From Chionis minor (Eukaryota > Chordata > Aves > Charadriiformes > Chionididae): 64,000 nt of DNA. How positions within the stretch are numbered: position 1 is the first letter of the stretch; each line of letters opens with the position of its first letter. Under the pieces are notes generated by a model. That model made no database searches. It was not told the origin of the DNA and saw nothing but the letters and a program-made list of their open reading frames with translations. Of this stretch, positions 41,816-55,148 are shown one piece after another. The position numbers were made by a program, and so were the translations under genes. The DNA lies in NCBI GenBank assembly GCA_013398295.1, contig VZSF01006984.1, positions 113,285-177,284 of the forward strand, written 5' to 3'.

Positions 41816-44800
41816 AAGGTCATTTTCCTATATGTACAGTAAAAAAGGTACCACTGTTTCTTTTTTTTTTTCCTGAGCCAGCATCAGTAATAATCAAAGG
41901 TAAAGTATAATTTTGGAATAAAATTAATCCACTGCACCTGCAAAGTTGTTTTTTTTTTTTAATATAACCTTGCGGATCCCCCAAGAAACAGATTTGAAAT
42001 GTATACACGAAATAATTCCTTGCTCACTTGAATATTCAGTGCCTTAGTTAACTGTAGTTCTTCACATTTTGACCTAAGTAATGCAATTTTTTCCTCTATT
42101 TGTATTTCCTTTTCTCTGTTCATAAATAAGAGTTCTACATGACCAACTACATAAAACATATACATAAATTAAGAAGTTGCTTCTGAAATGGATGCTTTTT
42201 AATTCTAAATTCAGAACCGTTCTGTACTTTTAATTGCATCTAATTTCCTCAAATATAGGTGGAAAGGTCCTTCAAAACTAGCAGGAGAGAAGAGATAAGG
42301 GAAGAGGAAAGCATAAGAAATGTAATATCACAATTCTGAAAAGTATCACAGCTCATTTCAGGACATAAGTGGGGATCAGTTTACTTTTTAAAAAATCAAC
42401 TCCGTTTAGCACTTGCATAGGAAAAAAAAAGTCCACAGGCTGCGGAACAAATATACACAGAAGTACAAGCAAGAAAATCAGAGCATAAGATGTCCACCAC
42501 TTTCAGTGGGGTAAAGCTCTCAACATTGACTAGCAACTTCATTCTAGGAAGCAAGATCTTGGTTTTTGCATTATACTATGTAACGATGAAGAAAAAAGAA
42601 GAGGTAAAAGAAAGGATAAATAAAAAGTATTATTTTGGTAAGATTTGTAGGAGAACTTATGAAGAAAAAACAGACTCCACTTTCAATTATTTTTAAAGGC
42701 TGTACTTCCCCCATCAAAAAAATAGCTTTTTTTTAATGGAGTTATGAGCTTTAGGTCTACATGTTTTAAAATATATTCTTTTTTAACTAGCATTAAAAAA
42801 GCTTTTAAATTCATGCAAGATTAAGCGACAGTCACAAAACAACTTCACCACCCTAGTAACTACTTATCCTGATTGTTGATTAAAAGCTAAAAATTAATAT
42901 AAAGTGTTAAAAACACATCTGCTGCATATATACATAGTAACTGGAAAGATTTTATTAATTTTTGTAGGTTCTTCAAAAAAGGAAAAGCCACTCCTCTAAT
43001 TCTCTTTTATTCAGTCCGAGACACACATGGCAAAATTTATCGAACTAATTATGTAAACTTTAATTTAGAAAAATATACCTGCAACAATACTATTTCATGC
43101 TTATAAATTTTCATCCAGTGTCATATCAACACATATATGTGGTGTATACATAAAACATACACATCACATTCCTACATCGTTAACTGCAAAATCTGTTCTC
43201 GCTTCCTGAACAGTAACGGGAGGTAAATTACTTGAGGTCAAGGACAGATTTTTGATTTGCATTTCTACAGGAGACAGAATATAGGACTCCTATAAGGTTC
43301 CTACATGCTTACTCGAGACACAATAATCTTCTTAAGGAAATTGGCAGGAACCAGATTGTTGGCAACGAATCTAAAACATACTCCATCTCACTTTGCACAT
43401 ATTGTGAGGGAACTTCAAACTGTAAAACACTTTCAACTGTAAAAACGGTCATAGCACCACTTCTTAAACAAATTTGTAAGAACTTAGAACTGCCAAACTT
43501 TCTGTTATGCACTAAAGCATGTAGACAAGTTACAAATAGAGTGGAACTGTGCAACAATCTGAAAATGGATTTTACTATAAATTTTATTATAAAATTCCTC
43601 TATTGTCAAGGCAGAAAGTGTTGTTAGTATTTAGATGTGACTTTTGCTTCTCTTATCCAACTACACATAAAAATTTTCAGACTACTAAAAGCTCAGCTAC
43701 AGTCACTCCTAAAATTTAAGATAACCAAATTAAAGCTTAAAAAAAATTTACTGACCTCTATAAAAAAACATTGTTACCAAAAGCTACTTTAAAAACAAAA
43801 ATGTCTTTTACTTTTTAAAAAATAATCTCATATCTAACATACTAAAGCAGTCTAAAACTTTTCCCAGTTCTCAAGTTCAATAAAATTATATTCATCACAG
43901 GCTCAGAGCAACCAAAAAACCGCTCTACATTCCATTTTTCCTTTCATAAGAATCCCTGAGGTTACACAGAATTTCTTGAGACTTGAATTTAGAAGCTGGT
44001 AACTTTTCCCAAATCTTTAGCCAAGGAGTTTAGAGATCACACAGAAAATATAACCATTGTGAACAAGAAATAAAAGGCAAAGGATACTGAAATTACAAGT
44101 CACAACAGAAGTCTAGGACAAAAAAGTAAAATGTATCTAACTTAGCCCCACACTGCATATATATGGGCACATATATCTTTGAAATGACCTCATTATTGCA
44201 TTTGCACAGACATGCAACAGCCATCCCAAACTAAGAAGTTCTGTCCCTTTTTATAAAGACCACTGTGGAGAGTGCTTGAAGTCTGATATTGAAACTCATG
44301 GTGACCAAGCTAGAGAAGCAACTATTTCATCCCATTAAAATGTTTTCAAAGCGGACAGAATTTTCAGAGTTGAAGAAAACGCTGGTCTGATTTCCCGCCT
44401 GCCTTTGCAAAACCACTGCAACAAATCTAAAAAAACCCCCTCCATACTGCCAAAGCAGCGGCAATAATACGTACCATAGAAGCAATCACAGGGAGGTTAC
44501 AGAGTAGCTACAATCAGTGATGGTAAAAGAGCTGAACAAGGCAAAATTCTTCAAACAGCCAGTCCAGAAATCATCCCTTTCCTCCTCACCAATCTGTTCA
44601 CGCACAACTGTCTTAGCATCTAGTTACAAGATTATATACCCTTTTCCAGTGTCCTTCCAAGTACAACAGAAATACAATTAACAACAGGAAATTAAAACTC
44701 TGAAGGCTTTCAGCTACTTGTCTTTGAAATTCTGTTCATTCAGTTTAGGCATGAGGAAGGCAGAGACAACTGGCTGTGTTTTTCATATGCAACTTTTTAT

Positions 44801-45674
44801 TACGATAAAAGAAACATACAGAAAGGAATCCAGCCTCAAAATGGCTGAGGAGCATATGGAACATGAATGAAAATACAACCACAACCTCATGCAAATTAGC
44901 AGCAAGTATGGGTGGTTTAAAGGTAATAGTTATCTGCCTAGAATGCCATGTTTAATTCCAACCTAGTTTTCATTAACAAACTAATTTTCAACTCACACAT
45001 TATTAATTTATGGACTTGCTCAGATATTCATGTGACACTATGCTTGGAGTCACTTGACTTAAATTAGGACTTGTCAAAGCTAAAAAGTTAGCGTAATGCT
45101 AGGGTTTTTGTGAAACTAATCATGCAAACTTTCAGGAATAAAAGCTACTGAGTGAGCAGCAAGTCCCAGTGCTAATGAAATCATACCATTTCAGAAGTTC
45201 CTATTTGTTTTAAAAAGCAATTCCATAGATTGGGGTTATGAATTACAGCTACCTGCAATAAAATGGAACTGGACTTAACAATCCAAGAGTACAATTGTAT
45301 GAGTTTGATGTCCCATTAACAGTTCTGTCAAAAAAGGATAGCTGTTCTTTTCATTAACTACATTACATTTACCTTGTGAATGAAAAAGAAATGGCCCCTT
45401 TACCTTGCTGTAACAGTTCTACCTTCCCACCAGCTTGTTTGAATAGTCTTATACAAATAGGCACCAACTTCACAGGGCACATTTTCCTTTGTCATCCTCA
45501 TCCTATTTCATTTAGGACACCTCTTCAGTGAGTAAAGACACTTCAGAACTTTTCTTGCATTTCTCTTGTGAGAAAGCTACAAACCGGCAGCATCAGCTCA
45601 ATTCTGGGGGAGGCGGAGGGCCTTAAAAGAGCTATGACTATGAGTTTTTATGGTTTTGTCTGGAAGAACAGCAG
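41816..45674. other. Intron 2 region without recognised genes
   Basis: AT-rich sequence with several T runs (for example 41947-41960) just after the CR1 copy. Nothing else was recognised. Confidence 0.65.
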
Positions 45675-45724
45675 TGAACTGGATTTCCTAATCCATGAGG
45701 TCCTTTCCTACTTTCTTACAATTC
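45675..45724 (+). mobile_element. Probable worn CR1 3' tail fragment
   Basis: A stretch reading like GGATTTCCTAATCC, then ATGAGGTCCTTTCC, then CTTACAATTC follows the order of the CR1 3' end (GGACTAGATGATC, AGGTCCCTTCCAACC, ACAATTC) with many changes. It is only about 50 bp and diverged, so chance resemblance is possible. Confidence 0.45.
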
Positions 45725-45994
45725 ACTTGAATTAGCTTTCTGAAAGACCTCTCGGGTGCCTTCTATACTATGTTCCTTTCGAACATTCAACCTAGAAATG
45801 CCCCAAAAACAACCTCTGTAGAGGAACACAAATGAGGAACAAACCAGCATCCAGACCTGTAAATTCAATTAATTTCTGTAACTCTTAGCAGTGTCTGTCA
45901 GTACGCCAAGTGCAAAGTTTTGGGGCTTTTTTCTCTCCCTGCATTTTTAGAAAGGCAAAATGTTTATGCAACACAAAGAGGTTAATAATCCTTG

Positions 45995-46559
45995 TGGTGG
46001 GCTCCCCCTGGCTAGCAGCTAAGCCCACAAAGACATTCACTCCCTTACCCCCCGCTTCCTCTAGCAGGATGGGAGAAGAAAATAGGAAGAGCAAAAGCAA
46101 GAAAAGTCATGGGTCAAGATAAAAAAGTTTAATAAGTGAAGAAAAAGAGGAAGAAAAAACCCAACTAAACAGAAGTGATGCAAAGGCAATTGCTCGCCAT
46201 CTTGCACGGGCACACCACTGCCCAGCTACTCTGAGCAAAATGCCACCTAAAACCTCCTCACTTCCATTTTGTTACTAGGATGATGTTGTATGGCGTGGAA
46301 TAGCTTTAGTCAGTTCAGGCGATCTGCCTGGTCCTGTCTCGACTTCTTGTGCACACCCAATCTACTTGCTGGGCAGAGTGAAAAACAGAGAAGGCCTTGG
46401 CGCTGTGCAAACACTACTAAAACACACTTCTAACACAGTTTTAAGACAGTTAAAACATTAGTGTGCTGGCAACACATTTTTGGTCACCAGTCTAAAACCT
46501 AGTACTGTACGAGCTGTTATGAAAAAAATTTCACTCCACCCCAGCCATACCCAGTTGTA
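45995..46559 (-). mobile_element. Diverged solo LTR of an avian endogenous retrovirus
   Basis: About 565 bp resemble, from memory, an LTR seen in many bird genomes. Landmarks on the minus strand, in order, are a diverged CTGG...GCTGGGG 5' end, GTACAGTACT, AAGGCC, CACAAGAAGTCG, a TATTCCACGCCATAC segment, ATTAAA (a polyadenylation-type signal near 46130), a CATCCTGCTAGAGG segment, and a 3' end near CTTAGCTGCTAGCC...CCACCA. The 3' end keeps the canonical CA while the 5' TG is lost. CTTG occurs at both sides (45991-45994 and 46560-46563), a possible 4-bp target duplication but short enough to be chance. No internal retroviral sequence or second LTR is seen, so it is a solo LTR. It has the same orientation as NOVA1. 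ORFs inside it are not genes. Family and class were not assigned. Confidence 0.8.
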
Positions 46560-48690
46560 CTTGGAATTTTTGCTTTCCCCCCCGTGACCTTTCTGTTATG
46601 TGTAACCAGGGTCTTTTATCGAGCTACACAGTGTGGAAAGGCCAGGAGCGAAGATTTTAACTGCTGTTAACAACTCTCAAGTGCTTAAGGTTAAATTTTT
46701 TTTTTTTTTGCCTTAACTTAAAAAAGTGAGGGAAGTTCTGCACTGAGAAAAACAGGCTATATGGAAAAAAACCGATCTTCGTTCTTTCCTCATTATAGGC
46801 ATTTTATTACAGCAAACTATCTGAGCATCCCGCAATACTAAGTTCACCATTATTTTAAAAAGTCTTAGAATTCTGAAGCAGTTCGAAATGCCTAAAATAT
46901 TATGGGGAACACACACCACTCAAAGATTTTACTAAAAATATAGCAGCTTATAACTAAAGTTACCAGAAGACAGGCTTTGCAAAGGAAAAGGTCTGCCACC
47001 ATTACCTACAGGTTCATACGAGGGAGTCAGAATAACAGAATTAACAGCTTTCAGCTGTAAAATTACTAATCCCAGTAATACAGTACATTAAACATGCCAT
47101 TTGAGATATATGCCAACTTAAACTACCACATATGGCATATCTATCTAATTATCACAGTTTGTGTTTTCATATGCAGAGCTGTTCTAGTTTTTAAACAATG
47201 TGTCAAAATGCACCATTTTATCTGAAAACAGAAAATGTTATCTTTTATAATATCAGTAGGTCAATACTGTATTTTTAAGATGTGGTAAACTACATGTAAA
47301 AGAAAAGAGAAAGAGTACATCGGAACAAGACTCTAATGTTTTAGTAACGATTTTAGCTTTCTTATTAGTATAATGTTAAGGTTCAAAATTAATTTTAATA
47401 TATTAAGTTTCTCAAAGACAGTATTTTCAATTTTTATTTTTCCTTTCAAGTCTCTAATTCACCTATTGACACACTAAGTCTTAACTGACAATGAACAAAT
47501 AAAACAATCAAGTTAGTCATTCTGGTAGTTTTGCATATGATGAAAAAATACTGTGAAATAGCACGTGTGCAGACATCAGTTGCAGTGAAGACAGACCTCA
47601 CTTGTGTTCCTCCTTCCTGTGCAATTTGTCCTCACTAAGAACAATCGCTCTTGCAGAATCATACATTCTAATTGCAGTTCAACGCAAATCATGCCCTAAA
47701 ATATTTGATTTCATATTTCCCAGCCGGTGCTTGATGTCACTTTAGTTATTCAGATAGACTTTTTTTAAATGTTTGAGTAAATAAGCAAAGAACTCACACA
47801 TAATTACCATGGAAAGTTACATAATCTTAATCTCTCCTTTTGCAGCTCAAGCAGACCATGTATTTTTATATAATAAAATCAAAATGTATACAGGAGCAAA
47901 GTTAACACCTTAGTAGCCAAATAAACATGTAGCAGCCATTCCAAATACTTTTGGTTCTTGTTCAGGAGTACAAAATAAAGGTAAAGACACACCACTCAGT
48001 TATCAACTGCATTTTCCACTGCCTCCCTCACTTCTCACAAACTGTAGGTGGTATTTTTGATAACTTATTTCAACAGAAAGCAGACAATACCAAGATACAC
48101 TTTAACATATTGTCTTATTCTGAAAACAGATTACATTATAAATAAAAACGTACATGAGTTTAATTACAAAGGGCCTCCTCATTTTTTTCCCCCTTTTGTT
48201 TTTAAATGAGGATCAAATCCTTGGATCTACAATTACAGGTTTTAAATTTACAGGTTTCTATTAAGCTCAAAATTAAACACATGCAAACATAATGTTTAAT
48301 TTTTTGCTGAAATAATTTGAAAGGCATTAGAATTTGAACACTAAACCAGAACGGGTTTTTTTTTTTTTTGGATTTTCATTTTCAGTAAATAAATTAGGGA
48401 AAGATTTTTAAAAGAAAAACAACTGGACTATCCGGAATATCAGAAAACCCGAAGCATTTTCCTTACTGAAAAACAGAATAGTGTACATATTCAATGTCTT
48501 CCATATATACTTCATCAGTCTCCTCCATGATAGAAAGTCCAAACAATCCTTCTAAAAGATGAGTCAAAACATCTTATATAATAATAAACAGAAATAGGAC
48601 AATTTGACCTCATGATTACTATTTTAAGTCCAAATGCCAATATTTCCTTAGAATTTATTTTCAGAAAGTTAACCTGTGCCTTTTAACATT

Positions 48691-48746
48691 TCAGATTAGA
48701 ACTTTAATTACAGAATCCTCAGATTAGAACTTTAATTACAGAATCC
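48691..48746. repeat. Perfect 28-bp tandem duplication
   Basis: The 28-bp unit beginning TCAGATTAGAAC and ending CAGAATCC occurs twice in a row (48691-48718 and 48719-48746) with no differences, indicating a recent slippage or duplication event, or an assembly artefact. Confidence 0.93.
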
Positions 48747-49625
48747 TTCCCACTAATTGTTTTGGTATTTTTTGATAATTCAGTCAATTCCATACTGCTT
48801 CATAAATTTTGATTTCCACCTTTCAAAACTAGAATAAAACAAGTATGTTGGAACAAAAGAAAAAAAAAATAATGCTTTTAACAAGAGCAATTATTTGCAA
48901 ATGGAAACAGATTCTAGAAAACATTTAGTTTGAAGAGGATTTGTAACTGAATCTGGATTAGATCTAACACTTCTCTTAAAATGGATCTTTTAGCAAGACT
49001 GGCATACATTAACATAAAGCCAGTATCTTCCTACAAGGAATTAGCAAACAGATTTACAAATATAGTAAGAAGCCAGTCCATGCATAAAGACACAGAATTA
49101 TTCTTTTAATATCAGAAAATCCAGCCTCATTTTGAAGCAAAGCCAAAGAATAAGACAATTACAAAACATCATTGATTGCATACACTGACATTTTTATCAT
49201 TTGTTCTGCTTTTGGTATTAGTAAAGGGTTGCATTTCTGCATTAAAAATTGAAAGGAACTTTTAAAACAATGTAATTTTCCTTGCAAAGAGGCTGTGAAC
49301 TAAAAGAAAAGGAGAGAACATGTATATTTGGCAAGTTTGTACTGATAACCTGTATTATATACCTATTTCTGATAAACATTTGTTTATAACTGACAAGGCA
49401 TCCTACACGATCCTCACCAAAGCACATGTGTTATTCCTGTACTCATCATTTACTTGACCATATTAAAATTGAATGTAGGAAGAAAGACACAAATCCAGAT
49501 TCAAACAGCTCTATCCAGCTGAGAAAAGTTAAATTACAATTGCTTGCAATGCTAGAAAATGGTGATAACACATCCCTCCTCAGAGGAAAAGGCAGCAGTA
49601 AATGTTAACTACCACAAATAAGCAC

Positions 49626-49732
49626 CGGCGGGGGGTGGGGCGGGAACCAAAACCACAACAAAACAAACAAACAAAAAAAATCCCAAACAAAAAAAAAGCC
49701 AACAATAACCAAAAAAACCACACAGCCAAAAC
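49626..49732. repeat. G-rich then C/A-rich low-complexity patch
   Basis: A short G-rich stretch (about 49628-49645) leads into roughly 85 bp of A runs broken by C, including (ACAA)n and AAAAAAACCACAC. It is the longest patch of this kind in the window and may be a decayed retroposon tail. Confidence 0.8.
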
Positions 49733-52671
49733 ATTACTTTGCTAGAAAAAGGAAAACCCATAGAAAGAAAGTAGTATTTTACCAAGAGATCTAAATTAGA
49801 ATTGAATACAGATTTTTTTCTTTTTTTTTTTTCAAATCACTACTATTCATCTATCCCTATGTGAAAACACACGCATATGGGATTATGTAGAACGGATGCA
49901 TATATCACCTTGCATAAATTCAATACTTACCTGAATTTAATGTTTGTATACAGAAACTGCTGTTATTTTCACTGCCTTCTTAGGAGTGCCTCCACTCACT
50001 TTCCTGAGAGGCAGTGGCAAACAGGAAAGAAATTCTCATTTTCCGCCCTTACGCTTAAGGGGCAAGAAAAAGAATTTGTATTCCTTTTTGAGGAAAGTAA
50101 TAGAACATCAGCAGTGATAAGATGGAAGAACTGTATCTCAGTGTACTAACCTGCATATATAAAGAGTTTGCAACATTTTAAGAAATGCTTAACTTCAGTG
50201 GAATATTTGATCTCAAGCAACACAAAGAACGGCAAAAAGTCAGATTTTGATTACTTCCAAAAGTCTTCACCCTAATCTAATAATAGGAAGTTTTACTTAC
50301 TACAAAATCTGCATTTAGAGTGATGGTTGTATTTTACTGTAAGAATTTCCATTCTGAACATCAAGTATAAAAGTCGAAGTAAAAAAGAAAATTCATGTTA
50401 AACTGCTTACAAAAGAAAGTACAAATTTTCCAGCACTTAGAACATGCTGAACTACTAACTCTGAGATTCAGAATTCAAAGGTTTGCAGAGGGGAACTTGG
50501 AGTTCTAAAAAAAAAATAAAAATTGAAATGAAATACTTGTTGAGACAGAATCACTGGCTTTTTCCCCAAACAAGCAGCGTACACACATTATTTTTTGAAT
50601 GAACTATTTTTCTAACTGTCTTCAGCATTTGCAAGATGGCCTGTCCAGCAAGATTCCCCCATTTCCCCCATGCAAGGAGGCAAACTTAGGGGACATCCTA
50701 CACCTTGAAGCAGATGACACCAGTAAGTTATTTCTACGCAGTAGAAATATCTATACAGAAATCCAACATGAAAACCATCTTTTGCTTTTGAGCAAGGGAA
50801 AAAAATTCAGGAAGTGACACTCCCCTTAGAATCCAGCATTTAAATGCTATGCATTAACTGCTACACTCTAAAGAAATTAATACAATGGAACCTGCTTAAA
50901 GCACAGTGAAAGTTTAAAAATTATTTAATATGGAGAGATAAAGTCTACTCAAACGTCCTAAGGTATTCTTGGTCTTTCCCTTTACATAAACACTTACCTA
51001 CAAGGGTCCCAGAATATCTATGGATCTTAATCCACACTACAGTGCACACATCTGTTTATAAACTGGGATCACTTCACATAAAATATGCCATCGGTCTCTC
51101 CTTTGATTCAGCAATAAACTGCATTACAATTCAGCAGATAACTACTAACAGCACTTTTTCCTCTAACTTAGCATTGCAACATCACACCTCTTTCTAGACT
51201 TAGTGAAGTAGGCCATACTACAAATATGAAATTTATATTAGTTCCTGAAATACTTTTAGTTTTAAGCACACTTGTCTTGAATATCAGATAGCTATCACCA
51301 GTTTATCTGCACCTCCCAAGTAAGCATGCTTTATAATATGAAAACCTCATCACACAAAAACAATGGTACTAATATATACTAATTTACACCAAAACCCCTG
51401 CATGCTTTCTTAGCTTTGTCTTCATAGAATCTTTGACAGGGGAAAGCCATCCAAATTAGGATACCTTAATACTTGCAACTACCGAGAGCATTACAATCAT
51501 CTATTATGATATCCTATGCAATAATATTTTACAGGAAAAAAAAAAATCCCTGCAATATCTCAGAATTCCATTTAACGATATGCATCTTTTTAGGAAAAGG
51601 TCATTCAATTTTAATTTCAGTTAAAATACCACAACCCTTAGTAAATTGTTGTCATCGCTTCTGAAAGTTTGTACTGGGAGAAACAAGGGACCCAAATAAG
51701 AACTGGCCATTCTAGTAAAAAGCCAAGTACTTAAAGATAAATTAATAATGAAAAAAATCAATGATCATCAGACAACCAATACAAAGCTGCCAAAATTTAC
51801 AAGCAGAAGCTTCTTTACAAAAGAAAACACACAAAAAGAATTTTGCACAAGATGAAATTTGACAAGTTCCTGAACTAGACAACACTGAAAGTACGGTAGT
51901 CATGTACACATCATATTATAACTTATCCCATCAAAAAAGGCAAAAAGTGGACAAACAATTAAGAGTTGATTTTTCCTCATTCTGAGCATATGCATGTATG
52001 TTGGAGAAAGGAAAAAATCAAGGCACTTATTTTACAATTATGGATAAGTAAATTTTGTGCCCTTCTCAAGTCTGTACCCTCCAAATCAGAAAGTGCTAAC
52101 CTAATGAAGTGTGAAGGACAGAACTGGAACTACTTCTGAACATCAAAAATCCACATTCTTTCAAACAGTAAGTATTATCAAAAACATAAGCCATTGGAAA
52201 AGATAATTCTAAAACAGAAGAATTACTACTAATCAAAAAAGTACCATTTAAAAACTGAAATAAAAACTAAAATTAACTAGGTATAAATATTTAATTCAAA
52301 CACTGACCTTGCCATCACTATCCACTCTATGTTTCTAAGACTAGAAGGTTATAAAACATAAGCTGAGGGGGTTTTGTTTTTAAAAGGTACAAGAAACCTG
52401 AAGGAGGACAAATATAGCTGTCCATTTCATTGATTTTCTCATCAAGAACATACAAGACTACAGCTCTGAGGCTAGAAATTACATGCGGATTTCTACATAC
52501 ACCTAAGAATACTGTTTATAACAACTTGATTTAAAAAAATCAGGCTGAAGAACTATTTGTTTCCTTCTTCTAAATGCTAGTTATTCAGGGAAAGAACTCA
52601 TGATGAACTCAAATAAAATGAAGAGCTACTGGTAACACAAGGTAACTTCCTTTTCAATCCTAAAAGTTTAC

Positions 52672-52891
52672 CTGCTCATCACACAAAATTGTCACACCTT
52701 TTTTCTGGTTATTTGGGATCAATTCATCAGAAAAAAAAAGAATATATTCATTTAATGCATCATGTTGGCACTTACTAGAACAGCTAGATGTAGGTCCATA
52801 CAGAACTAGACGTCTTATAAAATTATAAAGTATGTATTTTATTATTGTTAAAAGCAGTGCAAATACTAGATGAGCACTTGGCATTACCAAC
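52672..52891 (-). other. Pseudo-exon with good splice-like ends in intron 2 (unproven)
   Basis: On the minus strand a T-rich acceptor ending TTTTGTTTAG (52892) and a donor CAG/GTAAAC (52671) bound 220 bp. Joined to NOVA1 exon 2, the third codon would be a TAA stop, so inclusion would act as a poison exon. Only the splice-site patterns support this. Confidence 0.15.
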
Positions 52892-54372
52892 CTAAACAAA
52901 ACCACAAAAACTTACAGCCCTGAAAAAAATATCTTTGTAAAGTTAACACTTCCTTTTCTTTTTTTTTTCTTTTGGAGCATTTCACTGTGCTAAAAATTAT
53001 ATGGTGCTTGTGGTAGAGCAATCTCGACAAAACCTGGCAGACTTAGGTGTGCTGCACAGTAGAACACTCAGAAGTTAGGAAGTAATAATTATAAGGAGTT
53101 CCAGAGGAATCCAAATTTTACTTTAGATTGACAGAGTCGCCAAGTGTTCATCTAACACAGTAAGTAGAAGACATACAAAGAATGAAGTGTGCACACACAT
53201 GCAAGACTGAAAACAAACCCCATACATGTTCTGTCTAACACTTCTCATTGCAACAAATCATTTTTTATAAAGCTTTAAGGCATACAGTAGCAGCATTTCA
53301 TTGCAGTCCTTTCAAAATCAGCACAGACAGAATGCCAGAAGAGCCTCTCTTGTTCCACAGAAATTTTCTTTAAATCCAGGTCAATGAACTGCTAAAAAAG
53401 CCACCTATTTCCCTTTTCTAACCCCCCCACCCCCCTTTTTTTTGGTGTATTCCTCAGAAAAACTGTTGTTAGGCTGCCAGATGACCATAAAACATAAATA
53501 TTCTGTAATTCCAGCTTGATACTTATGCCAAAATGGTATCTACTGCAGCACCTGAATTGCTGCTGCTACTACTACTATACACTATCCTACCTACACTCTG
53601 GCATTTCCTAACACCAGATTACAGATGGGGGCAAAATGTAAACCTCAGCTAGATCAAGCTCCAACTTGACATATGGCCCAACTGGTCTTTCCTTCCCCTT
53701 CCCTCATAGTCATGATATTTCACTGCCCAGCTCTTTGGGAATACACTCTGATATAGTTTTAATTCCATAAGCACACTGGATGCTCAACAAAGCCAACGTG
53801 CCATTTCCTACTTTTCCAAGTCAAATAAATATTTTCAATAATTTATGTTATAAAAAGAAAGACTCCACAGTTGTATATTCAGTTAAATATTTGTAATTTA
53901 TCATGTATAGTTTGAAAATCAGAGTTTAGAACACACTAAGAAGATGATAAATTGCTGCTGCCTCTAATTATCTAGTTCTCTACTACAGAATTTCCTTCCC
54001 CCATATTGCCAATGAAGAATCTAAAAAGAGCTAAAGTCACTGCTTGAAAATAAAATAAAATACATGTACATACAAATCTTCCAAGAGCTTTGGAGGTGTG
54101 CACTATGGTTCTTGATTCAAGCAAACAGGTGCCACTCTATGAAGTGGGGGAAAATAGTACAAATGTGTGAAGCTCTTTATGTGGGAAATTACAAGAGAGT
54201 TAAATGGCACTGAGCAAGGCACAAAAAGTGCTTTTAAAATAGAAACAAGGGAACATGCAGAGAACCTCAGTATCTAATTTAATTAATGATTGAGAATGCA
54301 AAGGCTCCAACTGGTGAAACATTAGCAGCAGCCATGAATTTCACTGTAGTTCTGTATAACAAGTAATCTTAC

Positions 54373-54512
54373 CTGAGTGATTCTCAAAAAAATGTCAACA
54401 CATCGATTGTATTTTTCATCTGATCCTGTCAATGCTGAGATGACAGGCCCTGCAGGATGCAGTGAAAGATCAATGATGAAAAACATATGTTTAGTCTTTT
54501 CACAATCAAAAC
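54373..54512 (-). other. Exon-like open segment in intron 2 (unproven)
   Basis: On the minus strand a 3' splice-like GGTCTTGTAG precedes 140 bp without a stop in the frame that NOVA1 exon 2 would impose, ending CACTCAG with the strong donor GTAAGA. The frame reads FDCEKTKHMFFIIDLSLHPA and on to DEKYNRCVDIFLRITQ. I do not recognise the peptide. The length (140, not a multiple of 3) would shift exon 3 out of frame if included. Chance pseudo-exons of this quality are common in long introns. Confidence 0.2.
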
Positions 54513-55148
54513 CTACAAGACCAGCCAAATAAGAATTTTTTTCTGAGATTCATGCTTCTTTATATCCAAAAAATGATAACGGTACACAATCACTTTCATA
54601 CATAAGTTGAAAAGAGTATCTCTTCCTCACTTACAAGAGATCTGACCCCAGAAGATTCGTATCAGCAACGTATAGCTTTAAACCTGGTCCCTAATATACT
54701 ATTCTTTCAAGTGCTATCTGGTCATACAACTAGTTTTTTACATCAGCTGCTTCATACATCAACCTATATTCTCTGCCGTTTCATGAAGGAGACTTAATTT
54801 TGTCCATCAATTACACAGAACACTTAAAACCTTACACAAAATTTATTGCAATTCAGAAGTCAAGAAGAGCAATGCACAATAGCATTGCTTATAATTAGCT
54901 CAAGCAAAGAGTGATAAATTCATACTCAAAAGTTACAAAGATGTGTTAGCATCGCACAGATGGGAGCTGACTTCCATAGATGTGTTTCCAAATACTGCCT
55001 TAAACTGACATTTTGATCAGATCATTTAAGTACTTGCAAATGAATTTTAATGCTTGGCTACAATCAAGAACAGCATGTTTAATATTAAGCAAACCCCAAT
55101 CAGATTCAACCATAATTAATTATCAAATACGTTAAAGTGAAAACAACT

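Noticed and set aside
45885..46122. ORFs of about 70 codons on both strands
   Set aside because: They overlap the solo LTR and its flank; the Lys/Ser-rich end comes from the LTR's purine-rich segment.
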